This document shows, in pieces, positions 48,214 to 56,645 of a stretch of DNA of 64,000 nucleotides. The translations under genes and the position numbers were made by a program. The first letter of the stretch is position 1. Every line of letters starts with the position of its first letter. The stretch spans positions 153,836 through 217,835 of the forward strand of contig NZ_MTQF01000004.1 of assembly GCF_001975985.1 (NCBI RefSeq). The letters are read 5' to 3'. Source of the stretch: [Flexibacter] sp. ATCC 35103. Lineage in GTDB: Bacteria; Bacteroidota; Bacteroidia; Flavobacteriales; Flavobacteriaceae. Under the pieces are notes generated by a model. It had not been told where the DNA came from. It saw only the letters and a list, made by a program, of their open reading frames with translations, and searched no databases.

Positions 48214-50091
48214 CTAATCTTCTATTTTTCGAACTTTATCCAGCCAAGTAAACTTCAATATTGTTGTAGTCACTAAAAATACAATTAATGCCGTAATGGC
48301 TTTTGGATAATCTCTGATGATAAAAAATATCGGCAATAAAATCATGCTCGATTGCCACACAATTCCGATGACGCAATTGAGCATATCTTTCCAGAAATCA
48401 TTGTTTTTTTCGAAAGCCTGATCTTCGATTTTTAATGTTTTGTAAACCGGATTCCACCATCCCCAAGGTCTTACATTGGTATAAAATGATTTGAGGACTT
48501 CAATATCTGTTGGCTTACTTAAGAATGTTCCTAAAAGGCATCCTAAAATAGAGAATCCAAATATTATAGGAAAAAGATAAATGGCCTGAACTTGTGCCAA
48601 GTCATATAAAAGTGATCCTTCGGATAAACTTCCTTTGGCCTGACCTAAAGCAAATTGTAACGACGCTACAACTAATCCGGCGAACATTCCCCAGAAATAA
48701 CCCCAGCCGTTAAATCTCCACCAAATCCACTTTAAGAAATTTGCTGCCACATAACCTCCGTATAAAGCGCTGGTAATCCATAAGGTTAATGAATTAATCG
48801 AGTCTGCAAAGAATCCCATAAAAACACCAAGACCTACAACCAGAAAAGAAGAAATCTGACTTACTTTTATATAATGCTGATTTGTAGCAACGGGTTTGAA
48901 GTATTTTTTATAAATATCATTTACAATATAAGCTGGTCCTGCATTTACAAAAGCAGAGAATCCGGACATAAATGCGGCTAATAAACCTGCAAGAAGAATT
49001 CCTTTTATTCCTACCGGAATATATAAATTAACCACTTTTGGCATTAATAATTCCAGATCTGCTCCGGTTAAACCGGTGTTTGCGTTTAACTCCGGTGCTA
49101 AATTCACCAATGCAATTACTACGATTCCTGTAATTAATAAATATCTTGGAATGAATAAAATCAAATTGGTAAATCCACTCATATAAGCGGCTTCTTTTAC
49201 AGATTTTGTAGAAAGAATTCTTTGTAAATCATAACTTGGGGTAGGTCCTGCAATACTGGCAAAAAAACCTTTGAACAAAGTCATCCCGATAAAAGCGCCA
49301 AACATTTTGTATCCTTCGGAATCTATTAAATTATTAAAGGTTTGAAATTTATCACTCCATTGAGTTTCAAACTGCCAACCAAAGAAAACATTTTTCCATT
49401 CTTCGGTAATAACCGAATTTATCTGAAGATCTGTATAATTGATAAAAGCGTATCCGGCAATTAAAACACCGGCAATAATCATGATTAAATATTGTACAAC
49501 CTCTGTGGCAACTACAGAAAACATTCCGCCTTTTACGGTATAAATCGTAGTCAAAAGTATAATAATCAAGGCATAAGAACGTTCCGAAGTCAATAAAATT
49601 AAATCGCCATAATGAAGCGTTAAATCCCACGGAAGAATAATGGTTACAAATTTCCCGATTCCTTCAAAAAAGTATGCGATAAAACCAATGGTAGATATTA
49701 TGGCAAAAATGGCTACTATAATATGGGATGCTTTTCCGGCTCTGTCGCTTCCAAAACGGGTTAAAATCCACTCAGAACCTGTCATTACTTTTGATCTTCT
49801 GATCCATACTGCCAGAAACATCATTACAAAAATCTGATTCCATATGGGCCAAAGCCACATAAACATAAAACTTTTTACTCCGTATAAAAATAGTACGCCA
49901 ATCATCCAGGAAGTTCCTGAAACGTCAAACATTCCTGATCCGTTGCTCAGTCCTAAAAAATACCACTTGATTGTTTTTCCGCCCAGGAAATAATCATCTA
50001 ATCCTTTTGATGCTTTTCTTGAAATCCAAATTCCTATTCCTACTGAGAGTAGAATATATGCTACGATTATCGATACGTCAATTATATCCAT
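48214..50091 (-). CDS. sodium:solute symporter (SSS family)
   Basis: A 625-residue inner-membrane protein with about 13-14 transmembrane helices and the LeuT-fold signature of the SSS family, including ISRKASKGLDDYFLGGKTIKW at the first loop (19 residues quoted in part only) and GLLAAFMSGFSAFVNAGPAY, where Na+ site residues occur. SSS members import sugars, amino acids or organic acids with Na+. Its position between the cell-surface mannosidase and cytoplasmic GH130 makes Man-GlcNAc or mannose a likely cargo. It is 53 bp downstream of the GH92 gene. The cargo is an inference from neighbours only. Confidence 0.85.
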   Translation of the reverse strand: MDIIDVSIIVAYILLSVGIGIWISRKASKGLDDYFLGGKTIKWYFLGLSNGSGMFDVSGTSWMIGVLFLYGVKSFMFMWLWPIWNQIFVMMFLAVWIRRSKVMTGSEWILTRFGSDRAGKASHIIVAIFAIISTIGFIAYFFEGIGKFVTIILPWDLTLHYGDLILLTSERSYALIIILLTTIYTVKGGMFSVVATEVVQYLIMIIAGVLIAGYAFINYTDLQINSVITEEWKNVFFGWQFETQWSDKFQTFNNLIDSEGYKMFGAFIGMTLFKGFFASIAGPTPSYDLQRILSTKSVKEAAYMSGFTNLILFIPRYLLITGIVVIALVNLAPELNANTGLTGADLELLMPKVVNLYIPVGIKGILLAGLLAAFMSGFSAFVNAGPAYIVNDIYKKYFKPVATNQHYIKVSQISSFLVVGLGVFMGFFADSINSLTLWITSALYGGYVAANFLKWIWWRFNGWGYFWGMFAGLVVASLQFALGQAKGSLSEGSLLYDLAQVQAIYLFPIIFGFSILGCLLGTFLSKPTDIEVLKSFYTNVRPWGWWNPVYKTLKIEDQAFEKNNDFWKDMLNCVIGIVWQSSMILLPIFFIIRDYPKAITALIVFLVTTTILKFTWLDKVRKIED

Positions 50092-50144
50092 TAATTTTTT
50101 GTTTGTTGGTTAGTTACGGTTTGTTTTTATTTTTGTTTTCGTTT

Positions 50145-52388
50145 TTATTTTTTTGTTCCCCAGTTTTTATTTGGCTGCGATCCCATTACAAAATGCAAAA
50201 TGCCGCCTTTTAATATTTGCTGGTGCGTGATTACTGTTTTATCAAAAGCAACTCCGTTTAAGGTTGCTGACTGGATATAAAAGTTTTTATCTGAAACTTT
50301 TTCTGCTTCTATTACAAAAGATTTTCCTCCTTCGAGATTGATTTTTGCTTTTTCGAAAATAGGACTTCCAATTTCGTATTCTCCAGAGGCTGGATTCATA
50401 GGATATAATCCCATTGAACTGAAAATGTACCAAGCCGACATTTGTCCGCAATCTTCGTTTCCGCTTAATCCGTTTGGTGTTGTATTGTATTGCGTATCCA
50501 GAATATGACGTACCCAATATTGCGTTCTCCAAGGCTGATTGGCATGATTGAACATATATGCAATATGATGACTTGGCTCATTACCGTGTGCATATTGACC
50601 AATTAATCCGGAGATATCTGCAGAAACATTGTTTCCGGTAATTTCAGAACTTTCTGTAAATAGCTGCTCTAAACGTTTTACAAAGATTTCATTACTTCCG
50701 TGTAATGAAATAAAATCATCTACGTTTTGCGGTACAAACCAGCTGTGCTGCCATGCATTTCCTTCGGTATAATCTGTATGTTCTCTGTGGTTGGAATGTT
50801 TGGGATCAAAAGGTTCGTTCCAGGATTTACCATCTTCAGATTTTCCTCTCATGAATCCTGTTTTTGGATCAAATAAATGCTGATAGGCTTTAGAACGATT
50901 TAAGAAAAATTGATAATCGTCATTTTTACCCAATGCTTTTGCCATTTGTGCCACACACCAATCGTCGTAAGCATATTCTAATGTTATGGTAACAGATTCA
51001 TCTAATAAATTATACGGAATATAACCGTATTTTTTATAGAAATTCAATCCGCGTTCGTCCTGCATCATTGTAGTTTTCATGGCCTGATAAGCCTTCTCGG
51101 CATCAAAACCTTTTATTCCTTTTTGGTATGCATCTACAATTACGGGAATCGAATGATATCCTGTCATGGTATTGGTTTCGTTGGCATAAAGTGTCCAGAC
51201 CGGTAATATTTTTTTTGTATCGTAATAGGCTAACATTGAGTTTACAATGTCTGAGGTTTTATCCGGTGCCAAAAGAGTCAATAAAGGATTTTCTGCCCTA
51301 AAAGTATCCCATAGTGATAAGGTCGAGTAAGCGGTATAACCTTTTGCTGTAGCAATTTGATTATCCTCTTTTCTAAACTGACCGTTTTTATCACTATAGG
51401 TTACAGGGGCAACTTGAGCGTGGAACATCGCGGTATAGAAAATGGTTTTTAATGAATCGATTGGTGTTTCAACTTCAATTTTACTCAAAGCAGTATTCCA
51501 AATTGTGGCTGCTTTAGTTTTTGTATTGTCGAAAGTAGATTTTTCGCCGTCTAAATTATCTTTGGCATTAGCCACACTTACAGATGATAAGGCTACTTTT
51601 ACCAATAATTCATTGGTATTATTAGCATCAAAAAATAATTGTGCTGTTGTATGTTCTCCTTCAGCTTTATTTCCTGTAATAACCTGTTTATTAGCTAATA
51701 AAACAGATTCTGAAATAGGTTTTGAAAATTTTGCTACAAAAAATACTTTCTGATTTTTTGCCCAGCCTGTACTATAACGATATCCGCTAATCGTATATTT
51801 ATCTTCAATTGCAATTTCGGTTTTTAATGCTTTATCCCAATTAATGGCAAATCCCAGATCAATGATTACAGATTGTTTATCATTGTTTGCAAAGGTGTAT
51901 TTGTGGAATGCTGTGCGTTGTGAAGAAGTTAATTCTACATTGATTTTAGGATCTTCAAGAAAAACCTGGTAAGAGCCCGGTGCTGCTTTTTCGTTAACAT
52001 GACTGTATTTTGATTTATAAGGTAATTGATCGCGTGAAGTTGTTTTTTTTGTTAAGTCGAGTTTTTTATTGGTTGGCATAAATAAAATGTCTGCCAGATC
52101 GCCAATACCGGTTCCGCTTAGATGTAAATGACTGAATCCTGATACTATAGAATCTGAATAATGATATCCTGAGCACCAATCCCAGTTCGATATACCATTA
52201 TCAGGACTCACCTGCAACATCCCAAAAGGAACCGTTGCTCCTGGATATGTATGTCCGTGTCCGCCAGTGCCAATAAAAGGATCTACATGATTAACAAAAA
52301 TATTTGCTTGACTATTATTTTTGTATGTCTTTATTTTACAACTTGCAATCAGAATTGCAAATAAGACGAGCAGGGTAAAATTCTTCAT
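50145..52388 (-). CDS. GH92 alpha-mannosidase (second, lipoprotein)
   Basis: GH92 exo-alpha-mannosidase, 747 residues from the ATG at 52388 (a TTG at 52397 adds three residues). A lipobox cysteine in LIASC predicts membrane or surface anchoring. The mature N-terminus has VDPFIGTGGHGHTYPGATVPFGM, quoted here as VDPFIGTGGHGHTYPGA, and the C-terminal part has GNEDCGQMSAWYIFSSMGLYP, the usual layout of the family. It has no close match to the first GH92 in those two motifs, so the two enzymes probably cleave different mannosyl linkages. It is the first gene of the minus-strand block and is divergent from the LytS-like kinase gene. Confidence 0.92.
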   Translation of the reverse strand: MKNFTLLVLFAILIASCKIKTYKNNSQANIFVNHVDPFIGTGGHGHTYPGATVPFGMLQVSPDNGISNWDWCSGYHYSDSIVSGFSHLHLSGTGIGDLADILFMPTNKKLDLTKKTTSRDQLPYKSKYSHVNEKAAPGSYQVFLEDPKINVELTSSQRTAFHKYTFANNDKQSVIIDLGFAINWDKALKTEIAIEDKYTISGYRYSTGWAKNQKVFFVAKFSKPISESVLLANKQVITGNKAEGEHTTAQLFFDANNTNELLVKVALSSVSVANAKDNLDGEKSTFDNTKTKAATIWNTALSKIEVETPIDSLKTIFYTAMFHAQVAPVTYSDKNGQFRKEDNQIATAKGYTAYSTLSLWDTFRAENPLLTLLAPDKTSDIVNSMLAYYDTKKILPVWTLYANETNTMTGYHSIPVIVDAYQKGIKGFDAEKAYQAMKTTMMQDERGLNFYKKYGYIPYNLLDESVTITLEYAYDDWCVAQMAKALGKNDDYQFFLNRSKAYQHLFDPKTGFMRGKSEDGKSWNEPFDPKHSNHREHTDYTEGNAWQHSWFVPQNVDDFISLHGSNEIFVKRLEQLFTESSEITGNNVSADISGLIGQYAHGNEPSHHIAYMFNHANQPWRTQYWVRHILDTQYNTTPNGLSGNEDCGQMSAWYIFSSMGLYPMNPASGEYEIGSPIFEKAKINLEGGKSFVIEAEKVSDKNFYIQSATLNGVAFDKTVITHQQILKGGILHFVMGSQPNKNWGTKK

Positions 52389-52510
52389 ATAAAACAAACC
52401 TTAATTTAACTTTAAATTTAGATAAATTAGATTTTTATTAAAAGTAATTTAGACGGACGACATATAAACTAGGATAAACATCAAAAAAAGTCACAAAACA
52501 CATCATTATT

Positions 52511-53569
52511 ATGAATTTCAATTCCAGCAAACTATATCGCATACCATTGCATTATCACATCCTTTTTTGGCTAACTTACTTTTTATTTAATACATTTCGT
52601 TGGGGAAGCTATTTCAACGATTACCTCTATTCGTTAAAAACAAACTTATTGGGATTTCCTATTCACATGACGTTGTGTTATCTCAATATTTTGATATTTA
52701 TGCCATATTTGGTGTATCGTAAAAAATATCTTTTATATGTACTTGCGGTGTTGTCGTCGATATTTGTAATGGTTATTTTAAAATTTAATCTTACCTATTT
52801 ATTCATAACTCATAATGTATGGCCGGAAGGACCTGAAATTATCAATAAACTAACCCTTAATTATACGATAGATATGATGATGGGCGAACTGTATGTGATC
52901 ACTTTTGTAACTGCAATTAAGATTACTTTAGATTTCCTGAAGGAACAAAAAAGGGTTACGGATCTTGAAAAATCTCAGCTGGAAACCGAATTGCTTTTCC
53001 TGAAATCGCAGATTTCTCCGCATTTTTTCTTTAATACACTGAACAATATTTATTCTTTATCTGTAGAGAAATCGAATAAAACGCCCAAAATTGTTCTTAA
53101 ACTTTCTGAGTTAATGCGTTATATGTTATATGATACAAAAAGCAAAAGACAAACTCTGGAAAATGAAATTCTATGTATTCAGAACTATCTTGATTTAGAA
53201 AGAATTCGAAACGATGACCGATTAGAAGTTAATATGTCGATTTCCGGTGATATTCATGACAAGGAAATTTCGCCTATAATTTTATTGACTTTTATCGAAA
53301 ATGCATTTAAACACGGAGTAAATAAAAATACCGGAAAAGTTACGATCAATATTAACTTTAAGATCAAAGGAGATTACCTGCATTTTACAATCTCAAACCC
53401 GATGGCAGAAATTACGCACCACAAAGACAATTTTAACAAGTCAAGTGGTATAGGCATCGAGAACGTTAAAAAAAGATTAGAGTTAGGTTATAATAAAAAT
53501 GACTATAAGCTTTCTTTTAAGAATAAAAAGAATATTTTTGTCGTAAAGCTTGTGATTAAAGTATCCTAA
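52511..53569 (+). CDS. LytS-type sensor histidine kinase
   Basis: A 352-residue membrane histidine kinase. Four predicted transmembrane helices lie in residues 10-145, then a coiled segment, then the His_kinase (PF06580) domain with phospho-acceptor H171 in SPHFFFNTLNNIYSL, and the HATPase domain with ENAFKHGVN and GIGIENVKKRLEL. It has no large periplasmic sensor, so the stimulus may be sensed within the membrane. It is divergent from the GH92 gene and 67 bp upstream of a LytTR regulator gene, its likely partner. Control of the N-glycan block is inferred from position. Confidence 0.92.
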   Translation: MNFNSSKLYRIPLHYHILFWLTYFLFNTFRWGSYFNDYLYSLKTNLLGFPIHMTLCYLNILIFMPYLVYRKKYLLYVLAVLSSIFVMVILKFNLTYLFITHNVWPEGPEIINKLTLNYTIDMMMGELYVITFVTAIKITLDFLKEQKRVTDLEKSQLETELLFLKSQISPHFFFNTLNNIYSLSVEKSNKTPKIVLKLSELMRYMLYDTKSKRQTLENEILCIQNYLDLERIRNDDRLEVNMSISGDIHDKEISPIILLTFIENAFKHGVNKNTGKVTININFKIKGDYLHFTISNPMAEITHHKDNFNKSSGIGIENVKKRLELGYNKNDYKLSFKNKKNIFVVKLVIKVS

Positions 53570-53636
53570 CACAACTTTTCTTCGTATATAAATTTACCTG
53601 CTAAATTATTTCGCTCAAATAACTAAGATTATAGAA

Positions 53637-54350
53637 ATGAAAATAAATTGTTTGATTATAGATGATGAGCCATTGGCAATTAATGTTATTAAAAATTATT
53701 TAGAGCCAGTTGAAAATTTTGAGGTAATAAATACTTTTAGTAACCCGATTGAAGGTTTAAATTTTTTAAAAAACAATACGGTTGATGTCATTTTTCTTGA
53801 TATTAATATGCCGGTGCTCGATGGTATTAATTTTATAAAAAGCCTGGAAAACCCGCCAATCCTTATTATTACAAGTGCGTACAGTCAGTTTGCGATAGAA
53901 ACTTATGAGTTGGACGTTTTAGATTATCTGGTAAAACCAATCGAATTTCCAAGATTAATGAAAACGCTGAACAAGATCAGCAAAAGACTCGAAAACAAAA
54001 CTAATGTCCCTCACGAAAACAGTCCGGAAAGCCCTTTTATTTTTGTAAAAATTGATAAAAAAAGAATGAAAAAGATTTTCTTTAATGAAATTCTGGTTAT
54101 CGAAAGCTTAAAAGACTATTTAAAAATAAATACATTAACAGGCAAATACATCATTCACAGCACATTATCTGATTTTACAGATTTACTTCCTGAACGAAAT
54201 TTTTTAAGAATACACCGATCTTACACTATTGCAATTGACAAAATTGATGCGGTTGAAGGAAACAGCATAGAAATTGAAGGTCTTAGATATGTAATTGGAA
54301 GATCGTATATCGATCATGTAAAACAGAGAATTTTAAATTCTTCGATTTAG
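53637..54350 (+). CDS. LytTR-family response regulator
   Basis: A 237-residue regulator: receiver domain (about 1-120) with the phospho-acceptor D55 in IFLDINMP and the acidic pair D9-D10, then a LytTR DNA-binding domain (about 140-237, containing the FLRIHRSYTIAI segment). LytTR proteins bind direct repeats upstream of target genes. It is downstream of the LytS-type kinase and forms the usual pair. The GH92 gene across the divergent region and the nagB fusion downstream are the nearest possible targets. A nested hairpin follows the stop codon. Confidence 0.92.
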   Translation: MKINCLIIDDEPLAINVIKNYLEPVENFEVINTFSNPIEGLNFLKNNTVDVIFLDINMPVLDGINFIKSLENPPILIITSAYSQFAIETYELDVLDYLVKPIEFPRLMKTLNKISKRLENKTNVPHENSPESPFIFVKIDKKRMKKIFFNEILVIESLKDYLKINTLTGKYIIHSTLSDFTDLLPERNFLRIHRSYTIAIDKIDAVEGNSIEIEGLRYVIGRSYIDHVKQRILNSSI

Positions 54351-54408
54351 AAAGTTTACTTTAAAAATTATAAAAAAATCGTTTGTTATCCTGAACAAAG
54401 TCGAATGT

Positions 54409-54460
54409 AAACCCGACAGTCCCGAAGCCTCGGGATTAAAACCTGTCGGGTTTGTCTTTT
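54409..54460 (+). terminator. nested hairpin after the LytTR gene; same repeat family as 15032
   Basis: Outer arms AAACCCGACAG (54409-54419) and CTGTCGGGTTT (54443-54453), with an inner hairpin TCCCGA / TCGGGA (54420-54425 and 54430-54435), followed by a T-rich run. The outer arms are the same as in the rsmE terminator. Confidence 0.7.
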
Positions 54461-54490
54461 TTCAATGGATTAAAATCCGTCTTCATAAAA

Positions 54491-54525
54491 ACAAAAAAAA
54501 TGCAGCCTAACCAGGGCTGCATTTT
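54491..54525 (-). terminator. intrinsic terminator of the nagB fusion
   Basis: Arms AAAATGCAGCC (54497-54507) and GGCTGCATTTT (54515-54525), loop 7 bases, preceded by an A-run that reads as T on the minus strand. It could also stop plus-strand transcription from the regulator pair. Confidence 0.8.
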
Positions 54526-54592
54526 CAAAAAACTTGGTAACTAACCAAATAAACCACATGAAATAGTTTATTATATTTTTAAAATATATTTT

Positions 54593-56506
54593 CTAGAAGA
54601 AATATCGTTTAAAAGCTTCTATAGCAGAGTAATCTGCTAATCCTAAAGCGTGATATTTTTCTGCTGTTAATCGGTTTCTGTCTTCTACTCTTACCCAGAA
54701 TTCACGGCTGTCATCACCTTGAAACATTACACCATCTTTTTGAGACTGGTGATAAAAAATAGCGTGACGTTTTTTCAACACCTGATCCGGACTCATAGGA
54801 ACTGCCATTTCAATTTGGTAAGATTCCCATTCATGCCAGGCACCTCTATAAAGCCAAACCCAGCAATCATCCATAAAACTTTTATGTTTTAATCGTTTCA
54901 GGGCTTCAAACAAACTATCCAGACAAACTTTGTGGGTTCCGTGTGGATCTGCTAAATCTCCTGCTGCATAAATCTGATGTGGTTTTATCCTTTCGATAAT
55001 ATCACACATAATTTGAATATCAGCCTCTCCAAGGTTATTTTTCTTAACTGTTCCAGTTTCATAAAATGGTAAATCTAAAAAGTTAACATTAGAATCCGGT
55101 ACACCTAAATATCTTGTTGCTGCAACAGATTCACTTCTTCTAATTAATCCTTTTAATCTTCGAACTTCTAATGAATCAATATCATTCGCTTTCTTATTTT
55201 TTAAAAAATTGATAATATTCTCTGACTCCTCAGAATTTTTATTTAACGCTTTCGAAATTTCAGCAAATTTTAAAGCTTCTTCGTTAGAAACCGCAATGTT
55301 CCCAGAAGTTTGATACGCAATATGCACATCATGACCTTGTTCTACAAGCCTGTCAAAAGTTCCTCCCATAGAAATAACATCATCATCCGGATGCGGACTA
55401 AAAATGATAATTCTTTTTCTCTCCGGCGTTGCACGTTCCGGTCTGTAAGTATCATCTGCATTTGGTTTCCCTCCCGGCCATCCTGTAATAGTTTGTTGCA
55501 TTTTATTAAACATTTTTATGTTTAAATCGTATGCAGTTCCTTCCTCAGTCAAAAGACTAGACATTCCGTTATCGTTATAATCCTTATCTGTTAGTTTAAG
55601 GAAAGGTTTTTTGGTCAATTCGCTTAACCATGCTACGGCTTTTAGTTTTAATTCTTCGGTCCAGATTACAGATTTAACCAACCAAGGCGTTTTCACTCTC
55701 GTTAATTCCGATGAAGCTTCAGTGTCTAAAACAAATGTTGTGTTGTTGTGCTGTTGTAAATACGTTGCCGGAACTCGTGAAGAAATTTCGCCTTCGATTG
55801 TTTTCTTTATAATTTCTGCCTTACTGATTCCCCATCCTAAAAGCACCACTCTTTTGGCATTTTTTACCGTACCAATTCCCATTGTAATTGCTTTTCTGGG
55901 TACATTATCAATTCCTAAAAATGATGATGCTGCATCTTGTCGCGTTAAATGATCCAGTGTAATGCTTCGTGTTGCCGAGTTAACGTGAGATCCCGGTTCA
56001 TTAAAACCAATATGTCCCGTTCTTCCTATTCCTAAAAGCTGAAAGTCTAATCCGCCATAGGCTTTAATTTTCATTTCGTAATCGATACAATATTGCTGTA
56101 AGTCTTCACTACTGATGTTTCCGTCAGGAATATTAACGTTTTGAGGCAAAATATCAACATGATTAAAAAGATGCTCATGCATAAAGTACCAATAACTCTG
56201 AATATTATTTTTATCCATTGGATAATACTCATCTAAATTGAAGGTCACTACATTTGCAAAACTCAAACCTTCTTCTTTATGTAATCGAACCAATTCTTCA
56301 TACACTTTTACTGGCGAAGATCCTGTTGCTAATCCTAAAACGCAAGGTTCGTTTAACTCTTCTTTTCTCTGAATTATATTGGCTATTTCCTGAGCTACTA
56401 ATATTGAAGCTTCCTGAGACGAATCGAAAATCACATTATGAATCTTCTCAAAACGGGTTTCTTCAAACTTCCCTGCTTCTTTAAAATTTATACTTTCTTT
56501 AATCAT
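54593..56506 (-). CDS. nagB: glucosamine-6-phosphate deaminase fused to a PIG-L/LmbE deacetylase-like domain
   Basis: A 637-residue fusion. Residues about 20-290 are NagB: the TFNLDEYYP segment has the D92 base and GRTGHIGFNEPGS has H165 and E170. The position equal to E. coli D141 is T163. Residues about 360-540 are PIG-L/LmbE, a zinc N-deacetylase fold, with HPDDD (372-376) and PHGTH (521-525). The fusion could convert GlcNAc-6-P to glucosamine-6-P by deacetylation and then to fructose-6-P and ammonia, replacing NagA; this is inferred, as PIG-L domains act on several N-acetyl sugars. No nagA gene is in the window. It follows the LytTR gene convergently. Confidence 0.9.
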   Translation of the reverse strand: MIKESINFKEAGKFEETRFEKIHNVIFDSSQEASILVAQEIANIIQRKEELNEPCVLGLATGSSPVKVYEELVRLHKEEGLSFANVVTFNLDEYYPMDKNNIQSYWYFMHEHLFNHVDILPQNVNIPDGNISSEDLQQYCIDYEMKIKAYGGLDFQLLGIGRTGHIGFNEPGSHVNSATRSITLDHLTRQDAASSFLGIDNVPRKAITMGIGTVKNAKRVVLLGWGISKAEIIKKTIEGEISSRVPATYLQQHNNTTFVLDTEASSELTRVKTPWLVKSVIWTEELKLKAVAWLSELTKKPFLKLTDKDYNDNGMSSLLTEEGTAYDLNIKMFNKMQQTITGWPGGKPNADDTYRPERATPERKRIIIFSPHPDDDVISMGGTFDRLVEQGHDVHIAYQTSGNIAVSNEEALKFAEISKALNKNSEESENIINFLKNKKANDIDSLEVRRLKGLIRRSESVAATRYLGVPDSNVNFLDLPFYETGTVKKNNLGEADIQIMCDIIERIKPHQIYAAGDLADPHGTHKVCLDSLFEALKRLKHKSFMDDCWVWLYRGAWHEWESYQIEMAVPMSPDQVLKKRHAIFYHQSQKDGVMFQGDDSREFWVRVEDRNRLTAEKYHALGLADYSAIEAFKRYFF

Positions 56507-56645
56507 TTGTGTGTTGTTGTGATTATTTGATATAAAATTAAATATTACACAATGTAAATAATCAAAAATTCGACTAATAACCTGTAACCTTCGCTAGAAA
56601 ACATAATTCGAAACTTTAAGAAAAAAGATCCCAAATCAAAAGCCG

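Noticed and set aside
51442..51753. 103-codon plus-strand frame inside the second GH92 gene
   Set aside because: Antisense shadow of a well-supported gene.
55611..55952. 113-codon plus-strand frame inside the nagB fusion
   Set aside because: Antisense shadow of a conserved coding region, without promoter or family features.
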